Of a DNA stretch of 64,000 nt, positions 1 through 7,517 are shown piece by piece. The position numbers and the translations under genes are program-made. The stretch is from Bacteroidales bacterium UBA3297. Lineage in GTDB: Bacteria > Bacteroidota > Bacteroidia > Bacteroidales > Paludibacteraceae. The stretch is taken from the NCBI GenBank assembly GCA_002362105.1, contig DETD01000009.1, forward strand, positions 129,663 through 193,662. The letters are read 5' to 3'. The notes beneath the pieces are model-generated. The model saw nothing but the letters and a program-made list of their open reading frames with translations, was not told where the DNA came from and did no database searches. The first letter of the stretch is position 1, and every line of letters begins with the position of its first letter.

Positions 1-756
1 CGGCTCTATGTTGTTCATGATGCCCGTGCCGTACCAATTCGACAGGTTCTCGGCTAAAACCGCAATTCCTTTTTGTGCGAGTTGGCAGACCAGACTGTTC
101 AGTTCCGGGTCAGGCTGTTGGAAGCCTGCCAACAGCATTATATTGCCCTTGACCGGGCTGTTGAGTGTTATTTGGGTCTCAAAAACGCGCTTTATGTCGT
201 GCAGGTCGGGTTCAAACTCGCCAGTCTCGTAAAGCGGAACGTCGCACGGCACATTCAGGTGCACGGGGCCTTTTCTTCCGCTTGTGGCGGTGTTGATGGC
301 TTCGTTAATTGTGCGGTTGGCAAACCATTTGCCGTTGTCGTCAAGCCGCGTGGTCAAACAGTAGCTTTGTTTTACGATGTTCGCCAATAGCTGGTCCTGC
401 CTGAGTGTTTGGCTGTCGGCTTGGTCTATCCATTCTTCGGGCCGGTCTGCGCTAATCACCAGTAGCGGTATCTCTTGGTAGTAGGCTTCTGCAATTGCTG
501 GTGCCTGGTTCAAGACGGCGGTGCCCGACGTGCAGACAGTCGCCACACAACGGTTGCTCTTTTGCGCCATACCGAGTGCCACAAATGCGGCACAGCGTTC
601 GTCAACCACCAGGTGGCAGCGTAGGCGTGGCTCGCGGTTCATGGCTATGCTGATGGGGGCATTCCTCGAACCTGGCGATAGCACTACGTCGGTTATGCCT
701 TTGTCGGCGCACAGTTGGGCCAGGGCGGCTATGTTGCTATGTTTGGTCGTTTGCAT
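1..756 (-). CDS. menD: 2-succinyl-5-enolpyruvyl-6-hydroxy-3-cyclohexene-1-carboxylate synthase (MenD), N-terminal part only
   Basis: ThDP-dependent enzyme that joins isochorismate and 2-oxoglutarate in menaquinone synthesis. The minus strand reads from an ATG at 756 as an uninterrupted frame to the window edge (about 252 codons). It begins MQTTKHSNIAALAQLCADKG and contains the family's LSPGSRNAP and VDERCAAFVALGMAQ motifs, including the catalytic Glu of the ThDP-binding N-terminal domain, followed by CTSGTAV and HLNVPCDVPL. The C-terminal half lies outside the window. It starts 27 bases after the end of menF and continues the menA-menF-menD order, so it is probably the third gene of one operon. 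The frame is open a little upstream of the ATG, but no better start is seen there. Confidence 0.93.
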   Translation of the reverse strand, partial: MQTTKHSNIAALAQLCADKGITDVVLSPGSRNAPISIAMNREPRLRCHLVVDERCAAFVALGMAQKSNRCVATVCTSGTAVLNQAPAIAEAYYQEIPLLVISADRPEEWIDQADSQTLRQDQLLANIVKQSYCLTTRLDDNGKWFANRTINEAINTATSGRKGPVHLNVPCDVPLYETGEFEPDLHDIKRVFETQITLNSPVKGNIMLLAGFQQPDPELNSLVCQLAQKGIAVLAENLSNWYGTGIMNNIEP

Positions 757-782
757 TTGCCCGTCAGTGTGTTTTGTTGCTT

Positions 783-1868
783 CTATTGTTTGTCGTTAGG
801 CTCCCCAAGAAAACGTTTCAGCGTTTCTATCTTCATTTGTGTTTCTTCCCATTCGGTCAGTGGGTCGCTGTCGGCTGTTATGCCGCCGCCTGCGTATAGG
901 GTGGCACCGTCGGGGGTCAGCTTCATGCAGCGCAGGTTGACGTACAGCGCAAAGTGGAGGTCGTCGGAAATATGTCCGATGTAGCCGCTGAAGAATTCGC
1001 GGTCGTACCCTTCCTGGCTGGCTATTTCGTCGTAGCTGGCCTGCTTGGGTGTACCGCATACGGCAGGTGTGGGGTGTAGGGCCAGTAGCAGGTTGTCGGC
1101 TTTCTGCTCAACGGGCATTTTCATGCTTATGCGCGTGAGCAGGTGCTCGAGGTGACCGGCTTTGGTTGTTGTAACCGGAGTTACGTTTATGCTTGTGCAG
1201 TAGGGCTGTAGCGTCTTAACCACGTATTGCTCTACTATTTGTTGCTCTTCTTTGTTTTTCTCGTCCCATGGTGTCCCCTCGACGCGAAGGCTGCGGGTAC
1301 CTGCCAGAGCAATGGTCTGCAGGTCTTGCCCGTTGCGGCTGAGTAGCAGTTCGGGAGTGGCGCACATCCAGATGCCTATTCCTGGCAGGTTGACCATGGC
1401 CACATAGGCTTGTGGATAGGCGGTTAGTAACTTCTGGAAGATGTCGGTTGCCTGTTGGTAGTAGGCGCCGTCTATCTGTTCTGGATGTGAGAATACCACT
1501 TTCGACAGAGTGCCGTTCTTAATTTTTCCAATGGTCTGCTCTATTTTTTTACAGTAGGTGGAACGGTCGACAGTCTGTTTGCTTCCCCCCTTTTCTGTTT
1601 TGGGGGCGGAAAGGCTTGGCAGTTGTGACGGGTCTAGCTCGCAATCGGCCGTAGTTATAGCTATGTCGGCCTTTATCAGGTAGTAGGGCGCGTTGCTTTT
1701 GAACGGAACCACAATGAAGCCGTCGTTGCCACTTATGCTGGCTGGTTGTTGCCTGGGGGTGAGTGGCGATGTTTGTATGCCGGCCTGCACTGGCGTGCCT
1801 GGTTTGCGGTAGCAGTAGAAAGGCAGATTCCTTTCTATGCCGGTTTGCATCAGTTCTTTTATTTGCAT
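783..1868 (-). CDS. menF: isochorismate synthase
   Basis: Converts chorismate to isochorismate, the first committed step of menaquinone synthesis. The frame could be read further upstream (to 2225), but that part is only the shadow of menA; the ATG at 1868, giving MQIKELMQTGIERNLP, is the sensible start and overlaps the menA end by 10 bases. The protein of 361 aa is a chorismate-binding enzyme. It shows KVVFSHPE near the middle, TPELLLSR, the ALAGTR motif, LHPTPAVCGTPK, and the C-terminal GYDREFFSGYIGHI block that carries Mg2+/chorismate-binding residues. Entry from chorismate is typical of MenF/EntC; the menA and menD neighbours argue for MenF rather than a siderophore enzyme. Confidence 0.93.
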   Translation of the reverse strand: MQIKELMQTGIERNLPFYCYRKPGTPVQAGIQTSPLTPRQQPASISGNDGFIVVPFKSNAPYYLIKADIAITTADCELDPSQLPSLSAPKTEKGGSKQTVDRSTYCKKIEQTIGKIKNGTLSKVVFSHPEQIDGAYYQQATDIFQKLLTAYPQAYVAMVNLPGIGIWMCATPELLLSRNGQDLQTIALAGTRSLRVEGTPWDEKNKEEQQIVEQYVVKTLQPYCTSINVTPVTTTKAGHLEHLLTRISMKMPVEQKADNLLLALHPTPAVCGTPKQASYDEIASQEGYDREFFSGYIGHISDDLHFALYVNLRCMKLTPDGATLYAGGGITADSDPLTEWEETQMKIETLKRFLGEPNDKQ

Positions 1869-2788
1869 GTGACCAATCCTATTGTGGTTAATATGGCGAA
1901 AACCAGCATGTTTCTCGAACTTTCGCCAATAAGCACGTTCAGTGCCTTCCCCTCGCGTATGGCGCACATTTTGCGCCATGTTGCCATGTGTAATACAAGG
2001 TAGGGCGTCATTAGTGCCGTTATATAGAGTAGGGGAGCTACGGTTTCGCTCAAACTTAGGGTGCTTGCAAAGAGCAGCGAGGCTATTCCTACCAGATAGG
2101 CTGCCAGCCCGGTGCCCAAGTAAAAATAGCGGCCGAACGGCTCGCCGAGTTTGACGATGATGGTGCGCTTGCCGCTTGCCTTGTCGGTGTCGCGGTCGCG
2201 GTAGTTGTTCACAATCAACAGACAATTAATAGCCATTCCTACGGCTACCGACAGCCAGATGCCATAGTAGGGGCAGGTGCCAGCCTGCACGAAGCAGGTC
2301 ATGCTGACGGGAACGACTCCGAAAAAGATGACGACGGCTATGTCGCCCCAACCGTTATACGAGAGCGGATAGGGGCCTGAGGTGTAGAGGTAGGCAAAAA
2401 CGACGCAGGCTAGGCCTACCAGTATCAACTTCCAGGTGGTGAAGCACAAAATGCTTAATCCTATCAGGCAGGCTACGCCTACCACTATGCCTATGCCGGC
2501 CTTCATGGCTTTGGGGGTAATCCATCCTTGGGCGGTGGCTCGCATTGGACCCAGGCGCTCTTCGCCGTCACTTCCTTTCAAATAGTCTATCAGGTCGTTT
2601 ATCAGGTTGGCCGCTATCTGCATCAGTACGGCAAATAACAGGCATATAAGTGCGGGAATGAGGCTGAAACTGTTCAGCGAGTAGGCTAGCGCGCAACCGA
2701 CAACCACTGGTGTTACTGCTGCGGCCAATGTCTTCGGACGGCTGGCCAGCAACCAGGCCTTCGCGCTATTTGTTGCTACTTGTTCCAT
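1859..2788 (-). CDS. menA: 1,4-dihydroxy-2-naphthoate polyprenyltransferase
   Basis: Integral membrane UbiA-family prenyltransferase that attaches the isoprenoid tail to DHNA to make demethylmenaquinone. The 309-aa protein is strongly hydrophobic with about eight or nine membrane segments. The first Asp-rich motif is visible as NLINDLIDYLKGSD near residue 65, and a second acidic motif as NYRDRDTDKASGKRT near residue 195; both bind Mg-diphosphate in this family. It is the first gene of the minus-strand menA-menF-menD run, with a TAATTTTG promoter element just upstream, and is divergent from the WYL regulator gene. Length is normal for the family. Confidence 0.95.
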   Translation of the reverse strand: MEQVATNSAKAWLLASRPKTLAAAVTPVVVGCALAYSLNSFSLIPALICLLFAVLMQIAANLINDLIDYLKGSDGEERLGPMRATAQGWITPKAMKAGIGIVVGVACLIGLSILCFTTWKLILVGLACVVFAYLYTSGPYPLSYNGWGDIAVVIFFGVVPVSMTCFVQAGTCPYYGIWLSVAVGMAINCLLIVNNYRDRDTDKASGKRTIIVKLGEPFGRYFYLGTGLAAYLVGIASLLFASTLSLSETVAPLLYITALMTPYLVLHMATWRKMCAIREGKALNVLIGESSRNMLVFAILTTIGLVTCK

Positions 2789-2803
2789 TTTCTTTCTTTT
2801 TTA

Positions 2804-2811
2804 CAAAATTA
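2804..2811 (-). promoter_or_regulatory. Bacteroidota -7 element upstream of menA
   Basis: The minus strand reads TAATTTTG, an exact match to the Bacteroidota -7 consensus TAnnTTTG, 16 bases before the menA ATG. No good TTTG was found at the usual distance, so only the -7 half is supported. Confidence 0.5.
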
Positions 2812-2854
2812 CGAAAATGCCAAATATTTTCCCTATCTTGTTTTATGTAATTAA

Positions 2855-3766
2855 ATGTTTCGTCGTTTTATGATTGATCACCGTACTCTCGAGAATACTC
2901 TGAAACTGCTGAAGCTGTTGGCTTCTTCTAAGTACACGCCTGAGCGTGTTGCAGAAATATTGGATGTGTCGTCCCGGACGGCTTACCGCTATATTCAGAC
3001 ACTTAACGATGTCGGCTTTTGCGTCCAGCGCGAAAATGGCTACTATTTTATTGCGAAAACCGACAAAGCCTATACCGACATTTCACAACTGGTACACTTT
3101 ACGGAAGAGGAGGAAGGACTGGTGTACGATATTATGCAGGGCTTAAGCAGCGATGCGGTGGTGCAGCGTAACCTGAAGGCAAAAATGGCGGCTGTTTTCA
3201 ACATCGACTCGTTGGCGATGTCGGTTACCGGAAGCCGCTCTCATTCGAATTTGTCGAAGGTGCTGTCGGCTATTAAGAAACACCATCGAATCTGTTTGAG
3301 GGACTATCGCTCCAGCCACTCTAACACGACGAACGACCGTGTGGTCGAGCCTTTTGAAATTATTGATAATTACAGCACTATTTGGGCTTTCGACCCTGGC
3401 GACAAAGCGAACAAGCAGTTCAAACTGTCGCGAACCAATCGTATCGACGAGTTGGAAGACCAACCCTGGCTGTTCGAGAAACTGCACCAGGCGGCCCCGG
3501 TCGATGTGTTCCGCTCTTCTGGACATGGTGAGGAGTATGACATCTGTCTTGAGATGGATACAATGGCACAAAACCTTTTGGTGGAAGAATTTCCGTTGAC
3601 AAAGCCCCTTGTGAGAAAGGCTGGTGACAAGTGGCGGATTTCTGCTAAGGTATATAACCTTTATGCGGTCGGAAGGTTCGTTTTGGGACTGGTCGACCAT
3701 GTGAAAATCATCGATTCGCCAGAATTGGTAGAAAATATTGAACAACGGTTGCAAAATCGCATGTAG
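2855..3766 (+). CDS. HTH/WYL-domain transcriptional regulator
   Basis: Cytoplasmic DNA-binding regulator of the YafY/PafC type. Residues 10-60 form a winged helix-turn-helix (KYTPERVAEILDVSSRTAYR resembles HTH_11/DeoR-like recognition helices). From about residue 140 to 210 there is a WYL-like ligand-sensing domain, with CLRDYRSS corresponding to the strand bearing the family's conserved residues and VVEPFEII and IWAFDP following. The C-terminal part fits the WYL C-terminal extension. The first ATG is at 2855; a second in-frame ATG at 2870 (MIDHRTLENTL) is an equally possible start. It is divergent from menA, so control of menaquinone genes is possible, but nothing in the sequence proves a target. 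Confidence 0.8.
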   Translation: MFRRFMIDHRTLENTLKLLKLLASSKYTPERVAEILDVSSRTAYRYIQTLNDVGFCVQRENGYYFIAKTDKAYTDISQLVHFTEEEEGLVYDIMQGLSSDAVVQRNLKAKMAAVFNIDSLAMSVTGSRSHSNLSKVLSAIKKHHRICLRDYRSSHSNTTNDRVVEPFEIIDNYSTIWAFDPGDKANKQFKLSRTNRIDELEDQPWLFEKLHQAAPVDVFRSSGHGEEYDICLEMDTMAQNLLVEEFPLTKPLVRKAGDKWRISAKVYNLYAVGRFVLGLVDHVKIIDSPELVENIEQRLQNRM

Positions 3767-3836
3767 ATATGGCGTCTTTTTGACTTTTGTCAACAATTGG
3801 CTTTCTTTTTATGAAACGTATCTCAATCCTATTTCT

Positions 3837-3844
3837 TATATTTG
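3837..3844 (+). promoter_or_regulatory. Bacteroidota -7 element upstream of the glycosyltransferase gene
   Basis: TATATTTG matches TAnnTTTG exactly and lies 25 bases before the ATG at 3870. A convincing -33 TTTG was not found at 19-21 bases upstream. Confidence 0.5.
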
Positions 3845-3869
3845 CATAAAGTGAATTACTGAAATTTTT

Positions 3870-4616
3870 ATGAACGACGGAGTTGTTATTATTCCTACAT
3901 ACAACGAAAAGGAAAACATTGAAAGTATTATTCGTGCGGTGTTCGGATTGCCTAAGCATTTCCATGTTTTGGTTATCGACGATGGTTCGCCCGATGGCAC
4001 TGCCAATATAGTTAAATCGCTTCAAAACGAATTTGCTGGCCGGCTTCATATTATTGAACGGAAAGGCAAGTTAGGATTGGGTACCGCCTATATTACCGGT
4101 TTCAAGTGGGCTATAGAGAATAAGTACGATTATGTTTTTGAAATGGATGCTGACTTCTCCCATAATCCTGACGATTTGGTTAAACTGCATAAAGCGTGTG
4201 CCGAAGAGGGTGGCGATGTGGCTGTTGGTTCCCGTTACGTTAGTGGCGTGAATGTGGTGAACTGGCCTATGGGTCGTGTGCTCATGTCTTATTTCGCCTC
4301 TAAATACGTGCGCTTTGTGACTGGCCTCGATGTGGCAGATACTACCGCCGGTTTTGTTTGCTACCGCAGGCAGGTTCTTGAAACCATCGGCCTCGACGAA
4401 ATTCGTTTCAAGGGCTATGCGTTCCAGATAGAGATGAAGTTCACGGCCTTCAAGTGCGGCTTTGTTATTAAGGAGGTTCCTATCATTTTCGTCAACCGCG
4501 TGTTGGGCACTTCTAAAATGAGTGGAGGCATCTTCTCCGAGGCTTTGTTTGGCGTTGTAAGGCTCAAACTACGTTCCTTCTTCCGTAAATATCCGCAGAA
4601 AAAGGATGTGGCGTGA
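3870..4616 (+). CDS. polyprenol-phosphate mannosyltransferase-like GT2 glycosyltransferase
   Basis: A GT2-family enzyme of the dolichol/polyprenol-phosphate mannose synthase type, expected to transfer a sugar from a nucleotide donor to a polyprenyl phosphate at the inner face of the membrane. The 248-aa protein starts MNDGVVIIPTYNEKENIESI, has VIDDGSPDGT as the nucleotide-binding Asp motif near residue 38, FEMDADFSHNP as the DxD metal-binding motif near 92, and GYAFQIEMKF near 193 as in DPM1. There is no C-terminal membrane domain, so it is the short soluble form. It probably supplies lipid-linked sugar for envelope glycans. The actual sugar cannot be told from sequence. Confidence 0.88.
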   Translation: MNDGVVIIPTYNEKENIESIIRAVFGLPKHFHVLVIDDGSPDGTANIVKSLQNEFAGRLHIIERKGKLGLGTAYITGFKWAIENKYDYVFEMDADFSHNPDDLVKLHKACAEEGGDVAVGSRYVSGVNVVNWPMGRVLMSYFASKYVRFVTGLDVADTTAGFVCYRRQVLETIGLDEIRFKGYAFQIEMKFTAFKCGFVIKEVPIIFVNRVLGTSKMSGGIFSEALFGVVRLKLRSFFRKYPQKKDVA

Positions 4617-4715
4617 TTTGTAAATCTCGATTTTTTTTCTAACCTTTGAATACAGACACATCATGTGATGGCTTTAGGCCGTATTCTATTTTATACAACT
4701 TTAATTCTCAAGTAA

Positions 4716-6068
4716 ATGAAACCCGTGCTTATCTATAAGGCCAAGATTATTAACGAGGGGAATGCTTTTAAGGGGTCCCTCCTTATCGAAGATGGCAAGA
4801 TATCTAAAATATTCAAGGACGATGTTCCTGAAAGTGTTAAGGCGAAAGCCGATATCATCGATGGTGAAGACAAATGGGTGCTTCCCGGGGTGATTGATAC
4901 TCATGTTCATTTCCGAGATCCTGGTATGACACAGAAAGCCGATTTCATTACGGAAAGCCGTGCTGCTGTGGCCGGGGGTGTTACCTCTGTTATGGATATG
5001 CCGAACACGGTGCCTGCTACCACTTCTATCGCTTTGTGGGAACAGAAAACCCAGGAACTGGCTAAGAAGTCTTTGGTTAACTTCTCTTGCTACATGGGCG
5101 CTACCGACGACAATGTGGAGGAAATTAAGAAGATTGACCCTTCTAAGGTCTGTGGCCTTAAATTGTTTATGGGCTCTACTACGGGTAGCTTTGTGGTGAC
5201 CGACAAACAGAAACTGGAGGAAATTTTCGCTAAGTCTCCTGTCCTTATCGCTACCCATAATGAGGACGATAATATGATTAAGGAAAACTTGGCCAAGGTA
5301 AGGGCCGAGTTGGGCGAAGACAAGCCTATTCCTATGTTCTACCACTCGGTTATCCGCAATTCCGACGCTTGTTACAAGTCTACTGCTGCGGCCATCGATT
5401 TGGCTTTGAAACACCATACCCACCTGCATGTGCTGCACCTTTCTACTTTGAAGGAGTTGGCGTTGTTCGAACGTATTCCTGATGCGCAGAAAGATACAAT
5501 CACTGCTGAAACTACGGTCAACTACCTGTGGTTCGCCGACGAGGCTTACGAACGTCTGGGGGCCCGCATCAAGTGTTGTCCGTCTATTAAGAAGGGTAAG
5601 AGCCGTGAGGGCTTGCAAAAGGGTGTGGCCGATGGACTTATCGACACCATCGCTACTGACCACGCTCCTCATTTGTTGAGCGATAAGGAGGGCGATGCTC
5701 TGACTGCCGCTTCTGGTATTCCTTCTATTCAGCACTCGCTGCCTATGATGCTCGAACTGGCTAAGAAGGGCGCTTTCACTCGCGAACAGGTGGTTGAGAA
5801 AATGTGCCACAATCCGGCTAAGATTTTTGGTGTTGAGAAGCGTGGTTTCATCCGTAAGGGCTATTATGCCGACTTGGTGATTGTTTCTCCTAACACTCCT
5901 TATACTGTCGAGGCTAAAGACTTGCAGTACAAGTGCGGCTGGTCGCCTATCGAGGGTGAGAAACTCTCGTACAAGGTGGAAAAGACTTTCGTTAATGGTA
6001 ACCTTGTTTACGACGAGGGTAAGTTTAACGAGGAAGTTAAGGGCCAGATTCTTTCTTTTGTGCGTTAA
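4716..6068 (+). CDS. pyrC: dihydroorotase
   Basis: Zinc amidohydrolase that cyclises carbamoyl-aspartate to dihydroorotate in pyrimidine synthesis. At 450 aa it is the long, bacterial type I form. The metal-binding motif GVIDTHVHFRDPG lies near residue 57, MDMPNT near 93, the metal-bridging Lys in KLFMGST near 151, ATHNED near 181, HVLHLST near 244, and the catalytic Asp in ATDHAPH near 313. The C-terminal KADLVIV-like stretch (YYADLVIVSP) closes the amidohydrolase beta domain. It follows the glycosyltransferase by 99 bases and is followed by a strong intrinsic terminator. Confidence 0.95.
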   Translation: MKPVLIYKAKIINEGNAFKGSLLIEDGKISKIFKDDVPESVKAKADIIDGEDKWVLPGVIDTHVHFRDPGMTQKADFITESRAAVAGGVTSVMDMPNTVPATTSIALWEQKTQELAKKSLVNFSCYMGATDDNVEEIKKIDPSKVCGLKLFMGSTTGSFVVTDKQKLEEIFAKSPVLIATHNEDDNMIKENLAKVRAELGEDKPIPMFYHSVIRNSDACYKSTAAAIDLALKHHTHLHVLHLSTLKELALFERIPDAQKDTITAETTVNYLWFADEAYERLGARIKCCPSIKKGKSREGLQKGVADGLIDTIATDHAPHLLSDKEGDALTAASGIPSIQHSLPMMLELAKKGAFTREQVVEKMCHNPAKIFGVEKRGFIRKGYYADLVIVSPNTPYTVEAKDLQYKCGWSPIEGEKLSYKVEKTFVNGNLVYDEGKFNEEVKGQILSFVR

Positions 6069-6086
6069 TCAAAACTGCATACAAAC

Positions 6087-6120
6087 AAAAAAAGGTTGTC
6101 CGTTTGGGCAACCTTTTTTT
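6087..6120 (+). terminator. intrinsic terminator after pyrC
   Basis: A 12-bp perfect stem (6087-6098 with 6109-6120), extended inwards by two further G-C pairs, ends in a run of seven T on the plus strand. It lies 18 bases after the pyrC stop; the A-rich 5' arm would also let it act on the minus strand. Confidence 0.85.
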
Positions 6121-6136
6121 GTTGGATGTGTAAAAA

Positions 6137-6168
6137 ATAAAAGGATGCGTTTTTACGCATCCTTTTAT
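6137..6168 (-). terminator. intrinsic terminator of the convergent lipoprotein gene
   Basis: A perfect 14-bp stem (6137-6150 with 6155-6168) with a TTTT loop, 9 bases beyond the stop of the minus-strand lipoprotein gene. On the minus strand the stem is followed by a T-rich run. It sits back to back with the pyrC terminator. Confidence 0.75.
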
Positions 6169-6177
6169 CATTATGTT

Positions 6178-7029
6178 TTAGTTGTTCTGTTCTGTCTGAT
6201 TTTGTTCTGGTCGCTGTCCGTGCGGAGCGTGTGGCGCGTGTGGGTGGTGGTGGCGGTGTTCCGGACCGAAGTGCCCCTCTCTGCCATGATGCTTGTGCTT
6301 CTTGTCGAAGGCGTGGTGCCTTTGTAGGCGAACCGAGTCTTCTGGAGTGAACTTGTTGAGTAGTTTAGACGCTGGCGACAGCTTTTTAATTTCTATGTAC
6401 AGGTCTGGATAGTACTCTTTGTCGCTGTTTTCGCTAAACCAATTCTTTATTTCAGTCTGTTTCTCTTTCATGAATTTGGCCTTGAATGGCGGAATCGGTC
6501 TTCTCATAAACTCGCCTCTGCATTCTTTCTTCATGTCGGGGCCTTGTTCGCCTTCAGGTCCATGGTGCCTCATTCCGTGTCTAGGCGGCATTGGTGGCAT
6601 AGGCGGCATTGGCGACAAACTGTCGTTCTCGAATCTTCCCCTCAAACTGTCTAGTCTGGCGAATATAGAGTCGCTTGCTGCCAATACCGAGTCCATACGG
6701 GCTACATCCTCTTTGCTTATCTTGTGTACTTTTACGTCTCCTGTCAGTGTAATAACCTGTCCCATGAGTTTCGGGCTGAAAAGTTCCACATCGCCACCTG
6801 CCTTTACAAACAGTAGGGTTGTGTTGTCGCTAGTGTCAACCAGTGTAAGCCTTTTTCCTACCGGGTAGCTTACGCGTAACACTTTGCCGGTTACTTTCAC
6901 GGTTTTGTCTACTAGTTGTTCTCCTTTTGCCTTTAATCTTGAGGGAGATATTTCTTTTTTACCACCATTGCAGGCAGATAGAGTTATAACAGCAGCTAAT
7001 GCGGTTAATCCGATGATGCGTTTTTTCAT
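6178..7029 (-). CDS. His-rich lipoprotein with an OB-fold-like domain
   Basis: A secreted lipoprotein of 283 aa when started at the ATG at 7029 (MKKRIIGLTALAAVITLSAC); an upstream ATG at 7053 would only put eight residues before the signal peptide. LSAC is the lipobox, so the mature protein starts at the Cys. Residues about 25-100 (VDKTVKVTGKVLRVSYPVG, then GQVITLTGDVKVHKI) resemble the OB-fold 'tRNA_anti-like' lipoproteins of Bacteroidota. The middle carries MPPMPPMPP and a Met/His/Gly-rich stretch, and the last 40 residues are very His-rich (HHAFDKKHKHHGREG and more). Metal binding is an inference from composition. No function is assigned. Confidence 0.75.
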   Translation of the reverse strand: MKKRIIGLTALAAVITLSACNGGKKEISPSRLKAKGEQLVDKTVKVTGKVLRVSYPVGKRLTLVDTSDNTTLLFVKAGGDVELFSPKLMGQVITLTGDVKVHKISKEDVARMDSVLAASDSIFARLDSLRGRFENDSLSPMPPMPPMPPRHGMRHHGPEGEQGPDMKKECRGEFMRRPIPPFKAKFMKEKQTEIKNWFSENSDKEYYPDLYIEIKKLSPASKLLNKFTPEDSVRLQRHHAFDKKHKHHGREGHFGPEHRHHHPHAPHAPHGQRPEQNQTEQNN

Positions 7030-7224
7030 ATGTATTAAGTATTTTCCTAACACTCAAATTTAGTTAATAATTTTGGTATGAACAATTTGTGCACTTTGTA
7101 AAAGCGCTTTGATACTGCAAAAAGTTTCTATTCCGTTTTTTATATCAGAAATATGTCTGTTCGTAAACTAACCTGTTTGGTCTCTATTCCTGCAGCGTGT
7201 GTTAGAGCTTGTGGGCTGTTGCGT

Positions 7225-7341
7225 TTAGTCCCATGCAAAACTTGCTCTAGCTTTTCTCGCTCTTCCCTTTTTTCTTCTTGTTGCCTCTTCAAGTATCATA
7301 GCCGTCAGTTGGTAAAGTGTTAGGTCATACCGGAGTTTCAT
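7225..7341 (-). CDS. possible very small basic protein (38 aa)
   Basis: In the 460-base gap between the lipoprotein gene and pgk the minus strand holds an ATG-started frame of 38 codons. It begins MKLRYDLTLYQLTAMILEEA and then becomes Lys/Arg-rich (TRRKKGRARKARAS) before ending in FAWD. The frame is open for five codons upstream of the ATG. I do not recognise it. It could be a real small protein or the tail of a decayed gene. No other gene or RNA is evident in 7054-7458. Confidence 0.25.
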   Translation of the reverse strand: MKLRYDLTLYQLTAMILEEATRRKKGRARKARASFAWD

Positions 7342-7458
7342 CTCCCAAAAGCATTTTCTTTAGTTTGAGCCTTTGGGTGTGAAATTTCTGAGTTTTGAGC
7401 AAGAACAATTATGTCTTCTCCTTTTTCAATATGACGATGATGCTCATAAGGAAAGAAA

Positions 7459-7494
7459 AAAGGTATATCATAAATTGAATTATGATATACCTTT
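7459..7494 (-). terminator. intrinsic terminator after pgk
   Basis: A 14-bp perfect stem (7459-7472 with 7481-7494) and 8-base loop, 23 bases past the pgk stop. On the minus strand it is followed by TTTTTTCTTTCC. Confidence 0.8.
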
Positions 7495-7517
7495 GTATAA
7501 AATGTGCTTAATTAGGA

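Noticed and set aside
1869..2225. N-terminal extension of the isochorismate synthase frame over menA
   Set aside because: The extra 119 residues are Arg/His-rich shadow of menA on the same strand in another frame; the ATG at 1868 gives a normal family start.
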